Below, one piece after another: positions 63,229 through 64,000 of a DNA stretch of 64,000 nucleotides. Each line of letters opens with the position of its first letter. Position 1 is the stretch's first letter. The stretch comes from an uncultured bacterium (GTDB lineage: Bacteria > Vulcanimicrobiota > CADAWZ01), in assembly GCA_949288455.1 (NCBI GenBank), contig CASEKF010000015.1, positions 32,898 to 96,897 on the forward strand, given 5' to 3'. The position numbers and the translations under genes were made by a program. The notes beneath the pieces were generated by a model. That model did not search any database, was not told the origin of the DNA, and worked only from the letters and a program-made list of their open reading frames with translations.

Positions 63229-63987
63229 ATGTCTGACGATTATATCAAAGCCTTGATAGCCCAAAGGCATTCCAAAAAACGTCAACAAGAAACTTCAGCC
63301 TTCATACCGGCTGACGACGCGACGCATCAACATTCTCCTTTCTCTTCTACCCCGCTATCCCAACGGTCGGATCACTCGTTTGGACACACCTCAAACTTGG
63401 ATTATGCTCCAACTACAGAAAACGACGATACGCAAGCTTCAGCCGATCCGCTAAAAAAAATATCGGACGATTCAAGACCGCAACAAACCGCTTCTAAACC
63501 GGAACCCATTTTCAACCTTCCGTTAGATTTATCTAAAATATCAAAAACCGTTATTCATTCAGATATACCCAATACCGTTTTTGAGCTTAACGTTCCGGGT
63601 AAATCAAAAACATTCGAAACGCCTATAAAAGAGTTAAATAATGTTTTTGAACTAAAAACGTCAGGACAGTTTATAGAAACTCCGCCTAAAACCGCGATTA
63701 ACGTAAAATCGATACATCAAATTAATCAGGCGGAAATCGCACAAGCGCAAAAACCGAGCAATCAGGCGGAAATCGCACAAGCGCAAAAACCGAGCGATCA
63801 GGCGGAAATCGCACAAGCGCAAAAACCGAGCGATCAAGCGGAAATCGCACAAGCGCAAAAACCGAGCGATCAGGCGGAAACCGCACAAGCGCAGAAACCG
63901 AGCGATCAAGCGAAAATAGCTCAAGAGCGTATTGAGTGGGATCAATCGATAATACCTGTAGCGCAAAGTGCGTGCGATCTCGCGTGA
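63229..63987 (+). CDS. Repeat-containing protein of unknown function
   Basis: A 252-residue, mostly disordered protein: the first 90 residues are S/T/Q/H-rich (RHSKKRQQETSAF), about 92-160 has two similar TVFELNVPGK.../NVFELKTSGQ segments with FET motifs, and about 167-238 is a 12-residue repeat QAEIAQAQKPSD in five copies plus a diverged one, then ERIEWDQSIIPVAQ. No signal peptide. Low-complexity proteins with A/Q/E repeats of this sort tend to be alpha-helical linkers. The stop lies 13 bases before the right edge and is clean. AGGAAG lies about 12 bases before the ATG, somewhat far. Confidence 0.55.
   Translation: MSDDYIKALIAQRHSKKRQQETSAFIPADDATHQHSPFSSTPLSQRSDHSFGHTSNLDYAPTTENDDTQASADPLKKISDDSRPQQTASKPEPIFNLPLDLSKISKTVIHSDIPNTVFELNVPGKSKTFETPIKELNNVFELKTSGQFIETPPKTAINVKSIHQINQAEIAQAQKPSNQAEIAQAQKPSDQAEIAQAQKPSDQAEIAQAQKPSDQAETAQAQKPSDQAKIAQERIEWDQSIIPVAQSACDLA
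63727..63942 (+). repeat. Six tandem 36-bp repeats
   Basis: Copies begin at 63727, 63763, 63799, 63835, 63871 and 63907. The first five are nearly identical at DNA level (differences of one to three bases), the sixth is diverged. They encode QAEIAQAQKPS(N/D). There are no spacers, so it is a coding minisatellite and not a CRISPR array. Confidence 0.93.
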
Positions 63988-64000
63988 ATCGCGGATGCGG

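Noticed and set aside
63727-63942. Possible CRISPR array at the 36-bp repeats
   Set aside because: The copies are contiguous with no unique spacers and stay in frame with the protein; no cas genes are near.
63661-63966. Minus-strand frame with leucine/phenylalanine/arginine repeats
   Set aside because: Its repetitive sequence is the mirror of the 36-bp repeats and it has no start signal.

Overview
The window reads as a chromosomal segment of a diderm (Gram-negative type) bacterium of moderately low GC. The diderm call rests on a complete adaptor, ABC ATPase, FtsX/MacB-type permease and TolC-type outer-membrane factor set (17953-24304), polysaccharide-assembly genes and a NhaB-type Na+/H+ antiporter. 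Isoleucine is very often encoded by ATA, and clear Shine-Dalgarno sequences (GGAG/AGGAGG) precede most genes. The mix of a large TPR-kinase, a Mpg1-type fusion, a Gld-like ABC system, methylmalonyl-CoA mutase and several family-less proteins suggests a poorly sampled lineage; I cannot fix the phylum from sequence alone. I saw no rRNA, tRNA, CRISPR, transposase or phage gene.

Layout. 1-5708 (+): a Ser/Thr kinase with many TPRs (cut by the left edge) and a small TPR protein. 5773-6859 (-): a frameshifted zinc-ribbon protein and RfbC. 7028-13245 (+): a Gld-like ABC exporter with its auxiliary proteins, then an RTX-like repeat protein, an HExxH peptidase and a GNAT acetyltransferase, apparently one operon. 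13217-16054 (-): sugar-nucleotidyltransferase/phosphomannomutase fusion. 16276-17889 (+): unknown protein. 17953-24304 (-): tripartite efflux operon with two permeases. 24305-24906: non-coding. 24907-25923 (-): DUF-type protein. 26148-29139 (+): methylmalonyl-CoA mutase (two subunits) and its G-protein chaperone.

29216-43881 (+) is a surface-polysaccharide locus: five glycosyltransferase genes (one a 1304-residue protein with three transferase domains), a UDP-N-acetyl-6-deoxy-L-hexosamine pathway (CapE-type dehydratase, WecB/CapG-type 2-epimerase, RmlD-type reductase, stand-alone cupin) and a coiled-coil methyltransferase. Three of these proteins, with different catalytic domains, end in the same approximately 70-residue C-terminal module; this is the most interesting signal in the window. 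43895-50165 (-) continues the theme with six genes for glycan decoration. 50241-55006 (-): endonuclease IV, a CPA2 antiporter, a PII-like protein and NhaB.

55243-57937 (+): QueC and two family-less proteins. 58064-60541 (-): an 825-residue glutamine-rich coiled-coil protein. 60765-63987 (+): secreted alpha-amylase overlapping a PilZ protein, QueD, and a protein with 36-bp tandem repeats. Long, near-perfect hairpins mark several gene ends (5721-5765, 57997-58041, 63116-63201). Several starts were moved inward from the longest open frame because a good ribosome-binding site, a signal peptide or the family's N-terminus supports the inner start; each case is explained in its entry.
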